A stretch of 64,000 nucleotides of DNA from Aphanomyces cochlioides. Its lineage: Eukaryota; Oomycota; Saprolegniomycetes; Saprolegniales; Verrucalvaceae. The DNA is taken from contig JAHQRK010000040.1 in NCBI GenBank assembly GCA_019828595.1, forward strand, positions 280,576 to 344,575. The letters are read 5' to 3'. Below, piece after piece: positions 9,433 to 19,541 of this stretch; positions within the stretch are counted from its first letter, which is position 1, and the number at the start of each line of letters is the position of its first letter. The notes beneath the pieces were generated by a model, which was not told the origin of the DNA, searched no databases, and saw only the letters and a list, made by a program, of their open reading frames with translations. Both the position numbers and the translations under genes were made by a program.

Positions 9433-10735
9433 TCGCATTCGAGGAGTGTACAGCCTCGATCCTGCCCTTAACCGGACGATTGATGCCATTACCGCTGGCA
9501 AATCGCTTTCCACCAAGGTAGTCCAGATCGGACGTTTCACCTTCCACGACGATTTGTTGTGGTATTCAGTCACTCCGGGGGACGCCCCACGAGTGGCTGT
9601 GCCGTGCGACCCGACTCTCCGTGCGGAGATCATCCGCGAATTTCACGACACTCCGAGCGGCGGCCATTATGGCCGCGAGAAGACATATCTGTCCGTCGCC
9701 CGTTCATTTTGGTGGCCTCGCCTGTATAAGGCGGTGGCACGTTTTGTCGCATCGTGTGGCGTATGTCAGGCCGTCAAGGCCGCCCCATACTCCCAGGCTC
9801 CGCTACAGAGCCTCGACGTCCCACTGGAACTGTGGGAGTCCGTCAGCATGGACTTCATTTTTGGCTTGCCCTGTGACAAGTCGGGCAATACGGGTATCTT
9901 CACCCTTGTCGATCGCGCATCCAAGTACCTGATCGCGCTGCCTGTTAAGGCATCCATTACGGCGGAGCAGTCAGCTCGCCTTTTCTTTGACAACGTCTAT
10001 TGTCATTTTGGACTCCTGTCCAGTATCGTCTCGGATCGAGATCCTCGGTTTACGTCCCATTTTTGGCGAGCGCTGTTCGCGCTCTGCGGGACGACGTTAA
10101 ACATGTCCAGCTCGGACCATCCGGAGTCTGATGGTCAGACCGAACGCGCGAATCGCGTTCTCGAAGACATCCTTCGAAGCTATGCCTTGTCTAGGCCGAA
10201 AACATGGAGTTCTATGTTGCCAACAGTGTGTTTCGCTTACAACACGTCTGTTCATGCGTCAACGGGCTTTACGTCCTTCTACGCGGTGCACTTGAAGCAC
10301 CCGCGGCTTCCCACGGACGTGGACCGTCCTGTTTTAAGTGTGGGAGGAATCTCCGATGACGTTCCGCGGCGGACAGCCGCTTCTGTCGAACATTTCGCGT
10401 CGTCACGCGAATCATTGTTACTGCGCCTACGCGAGAATATCGCCAGTGCTCAAGCGATACAGGCCCGTCAGGCCAACAAACACAACCGAGGAAATACAAA
10501 TGTGTATTCGGTTAGCGACCTAGTCTACGTGCATCGGTCGATCGTGAAAGGACCTCGCGGCCCTTCGAAGCTTCGCTGCCCTTGGTTGGGGCCATTCCCT
10601 ATTCGAAAAGTTATTAGTCCAGTGGACTACGAGCTCGAACTGCCCGATGACTGGGACATCCATCCCGTCATCTACACGGGCAAGCTCAAGAGACACATAC
10701 CTCAGGACGCAGTTACCCCTTCTTCAGTTACTCGA
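9390..10735 (+). pseudogene. Ty3/gypsy integrase (fragment of pol)
   Basis: The open frame (9233-11278) carries a complete integrase between about 9390 and 10735. The zinc-binding HHCC module is visible (H-x6-H … C-x2-C near 9640-9770, with SFWWPRL between). The catalytic D,D,E residues sit in SMDFIFGLP, VSDRDPRFTSHFW and SDGQTERANRVLEDI. The C-terminal SH3-like end reads HPVIYTGKLKRHIP. No chromodomain follows. Beyond about 10735 the frame is only the antisense of the coiled-coil ORF and then of the Helitron, so its apparent 681-codon length is misleading. RT and protease are absent, so it cannot act alone. Confidence 0.8.
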
Positions 10736-11222
10736 ACGGAACGTAGTCCTGTCGGATCTTCGAGTAGAGCGCTTGGAGATGCGCGTCCACACGATCTCTC
10801 TCCTTCGCGAGACGCTCAACAAGAAGCTCGAGCTCCGAGCTCTTCTTGTAAAAACACTCGCGGTGAACATCCATTGCGCGGACCCAGTTCTTCAAGCCCT
10901 CGGCGGTCGCCGCGTGTTGCTCGCAGAGCTTCGACATCTTCTCAACGCGCGATTGCAAGTCGCGACGTTTCTCGCGCTCAGTCTGGAGCTCGACTTGGAG
11001 GTCCTGAAGCCGACCTTCAAACTCCTGTTCGGAGTGACCAAGTTGGCGGGTCAGCTCCGCAACTTCATCACGCAGCTGGTACAGATCTTCGTCCAGCGCA
11101 TATCGTGGGCGGTCCCGACTTGGTCTACGCCCCGCCTCTCGGCGCGAACGTTTCGCCTCAGGCTCGGTCGAGTGAGAGCGAGAACGAGGGGCGCGATGAC
11201 GGCGCGCGGATTGTCGCGTGCC
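10728..11222 (-). CDS. Coiled-coil ORF, probably Gag-like, 5' truncated
   Basis: A minus-strand frame is open for 165 codons with no ATG at its start. It begins with an Arg/Ser-rich basic stretch (RSRSHSTEPEAKRSRRE). Heptad-rich sequence follows (LRDEVAELTRQLGHSE, LQDLQVELQTEREKRRDLQ), clearly a long coiled coil, and it ends at DYVPFE. The whole frame lies antisense to the extended integrase frame, but its composition shows that this strand is the coding one. Its 5' end is cut by the junction with Helitron L1 at about 11222. It could be the Gag or extra ORF of an inverted gypsy copy; a host gene fragment is also possible. Confidence 0.5.
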   Translation of the reverse strand, partial: GTRQSARRHRAPRSRSHSTEPEAKRSRREAGRRPSRDRPRYALDEDLYQLRDEVAELTRQLGHSEQEFEGRLQDLQVELQTEREKRRDLQSRVEKMSKLCEQHAATAEGLKNWVRAMDVHRECFYKKSSELELLVERLAKERDRVDAHLQALYSKIRQDYVPFE

Positions 11223-11739
11223 TCATTTCATCGTCGAATTTGTTCCATAGCCCTCGTGCGTCCGCAGGTTCACAGTGAATCAGAATACTGACAAAAAGTG
11301 TTCGGAGCTCATAGGGAGTTGCTGTTTCAGTTGCTTCTCGCATGCAGGTTAGCCATTCCTCGTCATTTTCAAGAAAGCCAAGGGCAAGTGCGGCTGACTT
11401 GAACGTCTGATGAACCACACCATTGACGGTTCGCAAATCTTCGTGCGATGTCGGACCTCGTCGGTAGCATAAGAGCATTCGCATAAAATAACAGTCTCCC
11501 GAGCGGGGTGACACCGTCAGCATCCTCCCGATCATACGATCACCACCCCTTTTACGTGATGTCCACTTGCGGAGCTTTGAGTTCCATACGAAATGCTCGG
11601 GGATATCATGGTACAGACATTCACGCGCAAGTGCTTGTGAAACACTGTTTTCACGGCACAGTTCAAAAACGCGGTGAGTTTCGTCCGGTTCCTCCTTGCC
11701 AATTCCTAAGGGCTCATCGGGCGGTCGGTAGGAATGCAT
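11200..11739 (-). pseudogene. Helitron Rep/helicase linker region (partial)
   Basis: This frame continues the Helitron protein after one frameshift near 11720. It contains the conserved block between nuclease and helicase: HFVWNSKLRKWTSRKRG, IGRML, YFMRMLLCYRRGPTSHEDL, RTVNG and EEWLTCMREA, which are standard Helitron landmarks. It is cut off around WNKFDDEMR at the element boundary (about 11222). The remaining codons down to 11158 are antisense of the neighbouring element. The PIF1-type helicase that should follow is absent from the window. Confidence 0.8.
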
Positions 11740-13559
11740 ACAACTTGTTCACCTTCCAAGTGTATTTCGAGGTTCTCGACAGCGTGAGATCGTTTGAACA
11801 TGTCGAAAGAGAAAATGCGTGTGAGGGCCTCACAGCACGATACATAGCGGGCATCTTGGTATTGCTTGATTTCGTCAAGTTCACTGGACTCAAGTTGAAA
11901 ATTTGAGCGGTCTGAGCCCTTGTAGATGTACTTGTACAGGTACTTGACTGCAGATATACTTGTACACGCCTCGACATTGATGTGGCAGTCGAACATGGCA
12001 CTCAACGTTGGGCAGTACGGAATAATATATTGGTTGGTATACTCAGAGGGCCGCTCTGCCGAAGAGCGGCGACGACGGTAGAGTGGATATCCATCACTGC
12101 CTTCTGATGTTTCGTTGCAGTATGCTTTTGGAAAGTTTTTCTTGCACTTCCCGTTTTCCAGGCATCGGTCGCTGCATTTGTAAATCATGCAGGTTGTAAC
12201 AATTTCGTGCAGTCTTGGATTCTTTTCCTTGTCGGGGATTTCTGCACTGATAATACTGTCAATATCGGCAGCTGTCTTGATTTTGTCGTCCCCAGTGAAT
12301 ATGACCAACATATGGGCATGAGGCAGACCACGCTTTTGGAATTCGACAACACGAACACACGCAGCTTGTCGACCCAAAACTGCCCCCTTGTACAGCATGG
12401 CTTCAATGGCTAAGAGCTCGAGGCGGAACATGCGCGTCACTAAGTCAGGTCGATCAGCTGGAGATTGTTTAAATCCATAGTCGTCTTTCGCCAATTCCAG
12501 CTCCCTGTCGATATCAACCCACTTTGGATTGCATGTCACAGTGATAAAAAGGTCTGGTCGACCGAACTTGCGAACAATTGCCATGGCGTCAAGGTAACGT
12601 TGTCTCATGTACCGAGGTCCACCCGTGTAAGATGACGGCAAAACAATCCTTTTTCCAATGCTTCTGAGGTCCACATCATCCGAAACAGCGTCATGAAGTG
12701 CGCGGTACGTGTCGCTGCGCAGGTTGTTGGTTTGGTCACGAATATATCGAAGCCTTTGGTTTTCCACCTTTGCAAAATTGTCGACTGCAAACACTTGAAA
12801 TAGAGGTCCGCTGGCATGTAATGGAGAAAATGCACCGCGCTCGTACAAATGGTACCGAGCATAATCGTTCAAACTCACGTTTTCATGATTGCGACCGCTC
12901 TTGTTGTCAAACGACCACCCCAAAGTCCCAGTGGGAAAGAGCAAAGGGTATTGAAGGGGGTCATATGCCGAATGAAATTCCTTAATGCGAAATAAGCGTT
13001 GTTCCCCAGGTTGTCGATCCAAACGCACATGTTTACCAACGTGATAGTTTCGCTGAACTTCGCTGAGTACGGGGCCATCAATACCATGCAGTAAGATATG
13101 ACGCCCTGACTTGGACGTTTCTGAAAAAAGAACAGCGATTTCAGAACACGTAGGAAGGTTATGCGTTCGGCTGTTGCTTCGAGGCTGAGCAGTGAGCACT
13201 AATCTCATGTCGTCATCCTTTGGAATATCCTTCGCATGCTTGTACAGCTGGGTGAACGCGTTGTGCTGTAGTAGTAGACGCTGGATTTTCGTCACAGTTG
13301 ACACATTAAGATTTCCCCCAAGCATTCTTCGTCGTATGCTTGCTTGCGTTTCAGGATTCGTAATGTAGATCTGGGCGTAACTGGCTTGTTCTTCGTCCGC
13401 AGGCAACAGTGGTCCAATTAAATGATGCAAATCGCCTTGGATTGTATAAGATCTCGGCCCACCGTTGCCGTGAATAATTTCTTGGGTACCAATAGATGTA
13501 AAGGCAAAGAGGGCGTTGTACCGGCGAGTGTTATTGACAAACCCTCTGGTTTTGAACAA
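11706..13559 (-). CDS. Helitron Rep (HUH nuclease) region
   Basis: A 617-codon frame matching the Helitron_like_N domain. The HUH motif is in RGLPHAHMLVIF (about residue 413, near 12310) and the paired catalytic tyrosines are in KYLYKYIYKG (about residue 540). Conserved landmarks upstream include YNALFAFTSIG, DPLQYPLLFPTG and FITVTCNPKW. Rep nicks single DNA strands and joins ends during rolling-circle transposition. The start shown is only where the frame opens. The protein probably continues from the repeat ORF (13418-14803), separated by a one-base frame break near 13555 that is shared exactly with the copy at 38846. A second break near 11720 leads to the linker. It is probably inactive as it stands, but all catalytic residues are intact. 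Confidence 0.85.
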   Translation of the reverse strand: MFKTRGFVNNTRRYNALFAFTSIGTQEIIHGNGGPRSYTIQGDLHHLIGPLLPADEEQASYAQIYITNPETQASIRRRMLGGNLNVSTVTKIQRLLLQHNAFTQLYKHAKDIPKDDDMRLVLTAQPRSNSRTHNLPTCSEIAVLFSETSKSGRHILLHGIDGPVLSEVQRNYHVGKHVRLDRQPGEQRLFRIKEFHSAYDPLQYPLLFPTGTLGWSFDNKSGRNHENVSLNDYARYHLYERGAFSPLHASGPLFQVFAVDNFAKVENQRLRYIRDQTNNLRSDTYRALHDAVSDDVDLRSIGKRIVLPSSYTGGPRYMRQRYLDAMAIVRKFGRPDLFITVTCNPKWVDIDRELELAKDDYGFKQSPADRPDLVTRMFRLELLAIEAMLYKGAVLGRQAACVRVVEFQKRGLPHAHMLVIFTGDDKIKTAADIDSIISAEIPDKEKNPRLHEIVTTCMIYKCSDRCLENGKCKKNFPKAYCNETSEGSDGYPLYRRRRSSAERPSEYTNQYIIPYCPTLSAMFDCHINVEACTSISAVKYLYKYIYKGSDRSNFQLESSELDEIKQYQDARYVSCCEALTRIFSFDMFKRSHAVENLEIHLEGEQVVCIPTDRPMSP

Positions 13560-14803
13560 AGCAATGTATTCTCGGGTGTGTCAGGCCAGGTAGCAACAGG
13601 CAGCACTCGAGAGCCTCCACCGCAGCAGTCCTTTTCTTCGCCTGGCCAAATCTTCGCTTCGCAATGGCGGCAAATCGAACGCTGCTCAATAGTATGAATA
13701 GGCACCAATGATTCATCGAAGTCATCGAAACTGACGCGTGCACTGTTGTGACCACTCTTCTTCTTCGGGCGACCCTTGGGTTTATTCCGGAGACTTAATC
13801 CTTGCTCGCGAGGAGGTACATCAATCAAATCCACATCCACGTTTAGCGGAGGATCAGCATTTGCCAAGGCAAGTAATTGATTGTCAGTGTTGCAATCCAC
13901 ATTTCCATCGGAAATATCTTCTTCCTTGGTTTCTTCTTCACCTCCTTCATTCATACGGTTAGGTTGTAGCGCAGCATAGATCCTTCGATTGTCAACTGTG
14001 CGCTCGCGATCTTCTTGCTCCTGAGCTGCCAGAATATTGAGATGATGGTCACTTTGAGCGTGATAATGGATTCCGTCTTCTCCCTCGTTGGTTTCCTCTT
14101 CGTCGCTCTTATCCATGTCCGTATGGTGCAAAATGATGGCACCCCGCCCTTGATTCGCAACCTCAGTGTTGTGCTTTTTTTCGCGAGCACGATTGTTGTA
14201 CTCCGCCTTCTTGGATCTTTTCATGGCCACCTCTTTGTCGAAGTCTTCCACGATAGCATGCCGTTTCTTTTCGCGAGCATGATTGTTGTACTCCGCCTTT
14301 TTAGATTTTTCCATTCCCACCTCTTCGTCGACTTCATCCAGGAGAGCTTGCCGTTTCTTTTCGCGAGCACGATTGTTGTACTGCGCCTTTTTGGAGTTTT
14401 CCATCGCCACCTCTTCGTCGACTTCATGCACGATAGCATGCCGTTTCTTTTCGCGACCACGATTGTTGTACTCCGCCTTTAGGAGAGCTTGCCGCTTCTT
14501 TTCGCGAGCACGTTTGTTGTACTCCGCCTTGTTGGCCTTTCTCATAGCCGCCTCGTCGTTAATATTGCCCTGATTCAAGGCATCGTCATCCACAGCCCAG
14601 CCATTAGCTCCAGTTGATGCAGACTCTTGTTCGGTAGTATGCACTTCATTCCGCTCTGCTTGCTTTCCAGGTTCGGAGTTATCGATCGCATGGCCTTGAT
14701 TGTCATTGTCATGACTGCAATTGCCTTTGCCTTTCTTAGAGGCCGAGTAGTTGTTATTTTCTACGTAGAAAACTGCGTCAGACAAATGTTCATACAAAAA
14801 CAT
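13418..14803 (-). CDS. Helitron N-terminal repeat protein, long form
   Basis: ATG at 14801-14803 begins MFLYEHLSDAVFYVENNN; a longer frame needs a GTG start. A Ser/Asn/Asp/Glu-rich region follows. Then come five imperfect copies of a ~29-residue module built on KKAEYNNRAREKKRQA plus an acidic DEVDEEVAM spacer, probably basic helices that bind DNA. Next are an acidic linker, a basic patch (NKPKGRPKKKSGHN, AT-hook-like) and CRHCEAKIWPGEE…CCGGG, the zinc-like block that precedes Rep in Helitrons. The last ~50 codons are out of phase with Rep because of the shared frame break. The same ORF lies at 37602-38987. Confidence 0.75.
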   Translation of the reverse strand: MFLYEHLSDAVFYVENNNYSASKKGKGNCSHDNDNQGHAIDNSEPGKQAERNEVHTTEQESASTGANGWAVDDDALNQGNINDEAAMRKANKAEYNKRAREKKRQALLKAEYNNRGREKKRHAIVHEVDEEVAMENSKKAQYNNRAREKKRQALLDEVDEEVGMEKSKKAEYNNHAREKKRHAIVEDFDKEVAMKRSKKAEYNNRAREKKHNTEVANQGRGAIILHHTDMDKSDEEETNEGEDGIHYHAQSDHHLNILAAQEQEDRERTVDNRRIYAALQPNRMNEGGEEETKEEDISDGNVDCNTDNQLLALANADPPLNVDVDLIDVPPREQGLSLRNKPKGRPKKKSGHNSARVSFDDFDESLVPIHTIEQRSICRHCEAKIWPGEEKDCCGGGSRVLPVATWPDTPENTLLCSKPEGLSITLAGTTPSLPLHLLVPKKLFTATVGRDLIQSKAICII

Positions 14804-15818
14804 CAACACAAAAATGATAATGTGATTGGATCGTAAAAATACTGTGGATATGTGTCCCGCCACTTAAGCTTAACATAATGTGGTTTGCCAGAAAATACTA
14901 CTCATTTCTTTCATAAATCGTACAGAATTCGCGGTATTTATTAAACATCACATTGTTTAATATCGCGTATTGAACTCGTACATCCAATGAGTTGAAACTT
15001 TGATACTGGGTAATACACCTGCTAAGTATCATGAAACACCCCTGAAGTGTTTCAATCTACTCGCCGTAGGCCCACTATCAACAGTGGTACTCCGTAAAAA
15101 AAGTAGCACCATCAGTTGCAATAGTGGTAACCAATGTTACACATTGTCCCCTTACTGTAAAAAGTTGAACTATGGGGAGAGGATTTACTCGTCCAAAGTC
15201 AATATGAAAATACAGTAAAAACACACGTTTTAGCTGTCCCTGGCTGCTCTATGAAAATGTCCGGTATTTCGAGCCAAAAAGGCCCTACTTCGTAACATTC
15301 GCATATCGCGTCGGAATTCGCCATTCGGAGTCCAAGCCTCAGGCCAGGGTATGGCTTAAAGTGGCAGAAAGGGCTCGTCACCCTACTGCACAGTGTGTTG
15401 ACCGCTTATTCAGCGGCCTTTTCTGCCCGAGTGAAGCTATCCTAAGACATGCATCTCACCTTGCATCGTCCCAGAAAAACCCAACTGCCATTCAATCGTC
15501 TTTGGCAGGTATGATTTTAAATAGTAGGACAATATTTTCATTTTGTATGTGGAATGATTATTAATATTATCGACAACTGCCACGTCCAGCATCATGGGTG
15601 CATGAACGAACTTGTCTCAAATTACTCTTTTTTTGACTTGGCGTTTGTATGTAAAAATTACTCTTTTTTTGACTTGGCGTTTGTATGTAAAATTGCTCAT
15701 TTTGTACTTGGATAAAGTATATAAAATTGCTCATTTGTTGACTTGACGTTTGTATGTAAAAATTACTCTCGTACTTAGTCTCGTACTTACGTGTTGCGTT
15801 AGAGCCTTAAGTAATAGA

Positions 15819-17770
15819 CTAGGGTGAGGCCAGGGCTACGCCCCTGGGTGGAGCGTTTTGCTTTGGAAATAACAAAGATTTTATCACACACATGAAACGT
15901 TTGAAGCCATACTATGAATTTTGAATTTGATTCAGGCCCAGTTCGAAGTAAAAAAATAAGTTAACGCCGAGCATTCTGATTGGCTACTGTTGACTGACGA
16001 ATATTATTTTTCGTCAGGAGATAAATCATGTCCTGACCACAAAACCGTCGACTCGTACAGAAAGAAAAATAAATTATCCAATCAGAGATCATATTATTTT
16101 GAAACTAAGGAGACGGCATTTACTTCGCACTCCTTATTCACGTCTTTCTTATTTTACTTCGAATTGGCCTCCATAGTTTCCCTGTTTTGTTGTGCAGCAT
16201 AGATCCTTCGATTGCCAACTCTGCGCTCGCGATCTTCTTGCTCCTGAGCACAATTGTTGTACTCCGCCTTTTTGGATTTGTCGACCTCTTCCGGGAGAGC
16301 TTGCCGTTTCTTTTCGCGAGCACGATTGTTGTACTGCGCCTTTTTGGAGTTTTCCATCGCCACCTCTTCGTCGACTTCATGCACGATAGCATGCCGTTTC
16401 TTTTCGCGACCACGATTGTTGTACTCCGCCTTTAGGAGAGCTTGCCGCTTCTTTTCGCGAGCACGTTTGTTGTACTCCGCCTTGTTGGCCTTTCTCATAG
16501 CCGCCTCGTCGTTAATATTGCCCTGATTCAAGGCATCGTCATCCACAGCCCAGCCATTAGCTCCAGTTGATGCAGACTCTTGTTCGGTAGTATGCACTTC
16601 ATTCCGCTCTGCTTGCTTTCCAGGTTCGGAGTTATCGATCGCATGGCCTTGATTGTCATTGTCATGACTGCAATTGCCTTTGCCTTTCTTAGAGGCCGAG
16701 TAGTTGTTATTTTCTACGTAGAAAACTGCGTCAGACAAATGTTCATACAAAAACATCTACACAAAAATGATAATGTGATTGGATCGTAAAAATACTGTGG
16801 ATATGTGTCCCGCCACTTAAGCTTAACATAATGTGGTTTGCCAGAAAATACTACTCATTTCTTTCATAAATCGTACAGAATTCGCGGTATTTATTAAACA
16901 TCACATTGTTTAATATCGCGTATTGAACTCGTACATCCAATGAGTTGAAACTTTGATACTGGGTAATACACCTGCTAAGTATCATGAAACACCCCTGAAG
17001 TGTTTCAATCTACTCGCCGTAGGCCCACTATCAACAGTGGTACTCCGTAAAAAAAGTAGCACCATCAGTTGCAATAGTGGTAACCAATGTTACACATTGT
17101 CCCCTTACTGTAAAAAGTTGAACTATGGGGAGAGGATTTACTCGTCCAAAGTCAATATGAAAATACAGTAAAAACACACGTTTTAGCTGTCCCTGGCTGC
17201 TCTATGAAAATGTCCGGTATTTCGAGCCAAAAAGGCCCTACTTCGTAACATTCGCATATCGCGTCGGAATTCGCCATTCGGAGTCCAAGCCTCAGGCCAG
17301 GGTATGGCTTAAAGTGGCAGAAAGGGCTCGTCACCCTACTGCACAGTGTGTTGACCGCTTATTCAGCGGCCTTTTCTGCCCGAGTGAAGCTATCCTAAGA
17401 CATGCATCTCACCTTGCATCGTCCCAGAAAAACCCAACTGCCATTCAATCGTCTTTGGCAGGTATGATTTTAAATAGTAGGACAATATTTTCATTTTGTA
17501 TGTGGAATGATTATTAATATTATCGACAACTGCCACGTCCAGCATCATGGGTGCATGAACGAACTTGTCTCAAATTACTCTTTTTTTGACTTGGCGTTTG
17601 TATGTAAAATTGCTCATTTTGTACTTGGATAAAGTATATAAAAATTGCTCATTTTGTACTTGGATAAAGTATATAAAATTGCTCATTTGTTGACTTGACG
17701 TTTGTATGTAAAAATTACTCTCGTACTTAGTCTCGTACTTACGTGTTGCGTTAGAGCCTTAAGTAATAGA
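15819..17770 (-). mobile_element. Helitron short unit L2
   Basis: A complete 1,952-bp non-autonomous unit, with 3' CTAG at 15819-15822 (as read on the minus strand) and 5' TCTATT at 17770. It is joined without any spacer to L1 on the left and L3 on the right. Its 5' leader has one GACTTGGCG-type and two GTACTTGGATAAAG-type sub-repeats. It carries the short ORF at 16154-16756. Confidence 0.9.
16154..16756 (-). CDS. Truncated Helitron repeat protein (200 aa), unit L2
   Basis: The N-terminus is identical to the long form, followed by three and a half KAEYNNRAREKKR modules. An internal deletion then joins to AQEQEDRERRVGNRRIYAAQQ and a short unique tail. All Rep sequence is lost. The ATG at 16754-16756 is the only good start; the L copies have a stop in place of the upstream GTG-led extension. 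Confidence 0.7.
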   Translation of the reverse strand: MFLYEHLSDAVFYVENNNYSASKKGKGNCSHDNDNQGHAIDNSEPGKQAERNEVHTTEQESASTGANGWAVDDDALNQGNINDEAAMRKANKAEYNKRAREKKRQALLKAEYNNRGREKKRHAIVHEVDEEVAMENSKKAQYNNRAREKKRQALPEEVDKSKKAEYNNCAQEQEDRERRVGNRRIYAAQQNRETMEANSK

Positions 17771-19541
17771 CTAGGGTGAGGCCAGGGCTACGCCCCTGGG
17801 TGGAGCGTTTTGCTTTGGAAATAACAAAGATTTTATCACACACATGAAACGTTTGAAGCCATACTATGAATTTTGAATTTGATTCAGGCCCAGTTCGAAG
17901 TAAAAAAATAAGTTAACGCCGAGCATTCTGATTGGCTACTGTTGACTGACGAATATTATTTTTCGTCAGGAGATAAATCATGTCCTGACCACAAAACCGT
18001 CGACTCGTACAGAAAGAAAAATAAATTATCCAATCAGAGATCATATTATTTTGAAACTAAGGAGACGGCATTTACTTCGCACTCCTTATTCACGTCTTTC
18101 TTATTTTACTTCGAATTGGCCTCCATAGTTTCCCTGTTTTGTTGTGCAGCATAGATCCTTCGATTGCCAACTCTGCGCTCGCGATCTTCTTGCTCCTGAG
18201 CACAATTGTTGTACTCCGCCTTTTTGGATTTGTCGACCTCTTCCGGGAGAGCTTGCCGTTTCTTTTCGCGAGCACGATTGTTGTACTGCGCCTTTTTGGA
18301 GTTTTCCATCGCCACCTCTTCGTCGACTTCATGCACGATAGCATGCCGTTTCTTTTCGCGACCACGATTGTTGTACTCCGCCTTTAGGAGAGCTTGCCGC
18401 TTCTTTTCGCGAGCACGTTTGTTGTACTCCGCCTTGTTGGCCTTTCTCATAGCCGCCTCGTCGTTAATATTGCCCTGATTCAAGGCATCGTCATCCACAG
18501 CCCAGCCATTAGCTCCAGTTGATGCAGACTCTTGTTCGGTAGTATGCACTTCATTCCGCTCTGCTTGCTTTCCAGGTTCGGAGTTATCGATCGCATGGCC
18601 TTGATTGTCATTGTCATGACTGCAATTGCCTTTGCCTTTCTTAGAGGCCGAGTAGTTGTTATTTTCTACGTAGAAAACTGCGTCAGACAAATGTTCATAC
18701 AAAAACATCTACACAAAAATGATAATGTGATTGGATCGTAAAAATACTGTGGATATGTGTCCCGCCACTTAAGCTTAACATAATGTGGTTTGCCAGAAAA
18801 TACTACTCATTTCTTTCATAAATCGTACAGAATTCGCGGTATTTATTAAACATCACATTGTTTAATATCGCGTATTGAACTCGTACATCCAATGAGTTGA
18901 AACTTTGATACTGGGTAATACACCTGCTAAGTATCATGAAACACCCCTGAAGTGTTTCAATCTACTCGCCGTAGGCCCACTATCAACAGTGGTACTCCGT
19001 AAAAAAAGTAGCACCATCAGTTGCAATAGTGGTAACCAATGTTACACATTGTCCCCTTACTGTAAAAAGTTGAACTATGGGGAGAGGATTTACTCGTCCA
19101 AAGTCAATATGAAAATACAGTAAAAACACACGTTTTAGCTGTCCCTGGCTGCTCTATGAAAATGTCCGGTATTTCGAGCCAAAAAGGCCCTACTTCGTAA
19201 CATTCGCATATCGCGTCGGAATTCGCCATTCGGAGTCCAAGCCTCAGGCCAGGGTATGGCTTAAAGTGGCAGAAAGGGCTCGTCACCCTACTGCACAGTG
19301 TGTTGACCGCTTATTCAGCGGCCTTTTCTGCCCGAGTGAAGCTATCCTAAGACATGCATCTCACCTTGCATCGTCCCAGAAAAACCCAACTGCCATTCAA
19401 TCGTCTTTGGCAGGTATGATTTTAAATAGTAGGACAATATTTTCATTTTGTATGTGGAATGATTATTAATATTATCGACAACTGCCACATCCAGCATCAT
19501 GGGTGCATGAACGAACTTGTCTCAAATTACTCTTTTTTTGA
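17771..19541 (-). mobile_element. Helitron short unit L3, split by the 20-kb insertion
   Basis: The 3' CTAG is at 17771-17774 and abuts L2. The unit runs normally until about 19541, inside its 5' leader, right after a CTTTTTTTGAC sub-repeat. There it switches to plus-strand Helitron gene sequence. The missing ~185 bp of its 5' end are found at 39736-39920 in the same orientation. Confidence 0.85.
18106..18708 (-). CDS. Truncated Helitron repeat protein (200 aa), unit L3
   Basis: Protein-identical to the ORF of L2 at 16154-16756. It lies about 335 bp from the 3' terminus of the unit. Confidence 0.7.
   Translation of the reverse strand: MFLYEHLSDAVFYVENNNYSASKKGKGNCSHDNDNQGHAIDNSEPGKQAERNEVHTTEQESASTGANGWAVDDDALNQGNINDEAAMRKANKAEYNKRAREKKRQALLKAEYNNRGREKKRHAIVHEVDEEVAMENSKKAQYNNRAREKKRQALPEEVDKSKKAEYNNCAQEQEDRERRVGNRRIYAAQQNRETMEANSK

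Larger units (their letters stand above)
8403..10735 (+). mobile_element. Internally deleted Ty3/gypsy retrotransposon
   Basis: A Gag-like start (8821) is joined directly to the pre-integrase region (about 9390), with protease, RT and RNase H missing. The sequence 8403-8820 is a plausible leader or LTR but I could not define LTR ends, primer site or target duplication. The right boundary is set where the plus-strand integrase homology ends and the minus-strand coiled-coil frame stops. The element is not autonomous. Confidence 0.6.
11200..15818 (-). mobile_element. Helitron unit L1 (long type, 3' truncated)
   Basis: The 5' terminus is at 15818 (reads TCTATTACTTAAGG on the minus strand) and directly abuts the 3' CTAG of L2. 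Inward lie a ~1-kb leader, the repeat ORF (13418-14803), the HUH nuclease region (11706-13559) and the start of the linker to the helicase (11200-11739). The helicase and 3' end are missing: at about 11222 the sequence switches to the coiled-coil ORF. Confidence 0.85.

Noticed and set aside
9233..11278. A 681-residue integrase protein
   Set aside because: Integrase homology ends near 10735. The rest is antisense of a coiled-coil ORF and then of the Helitron.
13951..14573. Plus-strand hydrophobic and Cys/Phe-rich ORFs repeated in each Helitron unit (for example 14015-14482)
   Set aside because: They are antisense shadows of the Lys/Arg/Glu repeats of the real ORF; the repeated Phe/Leu/Arg pattern follows from complementing AAG/GAG codons.
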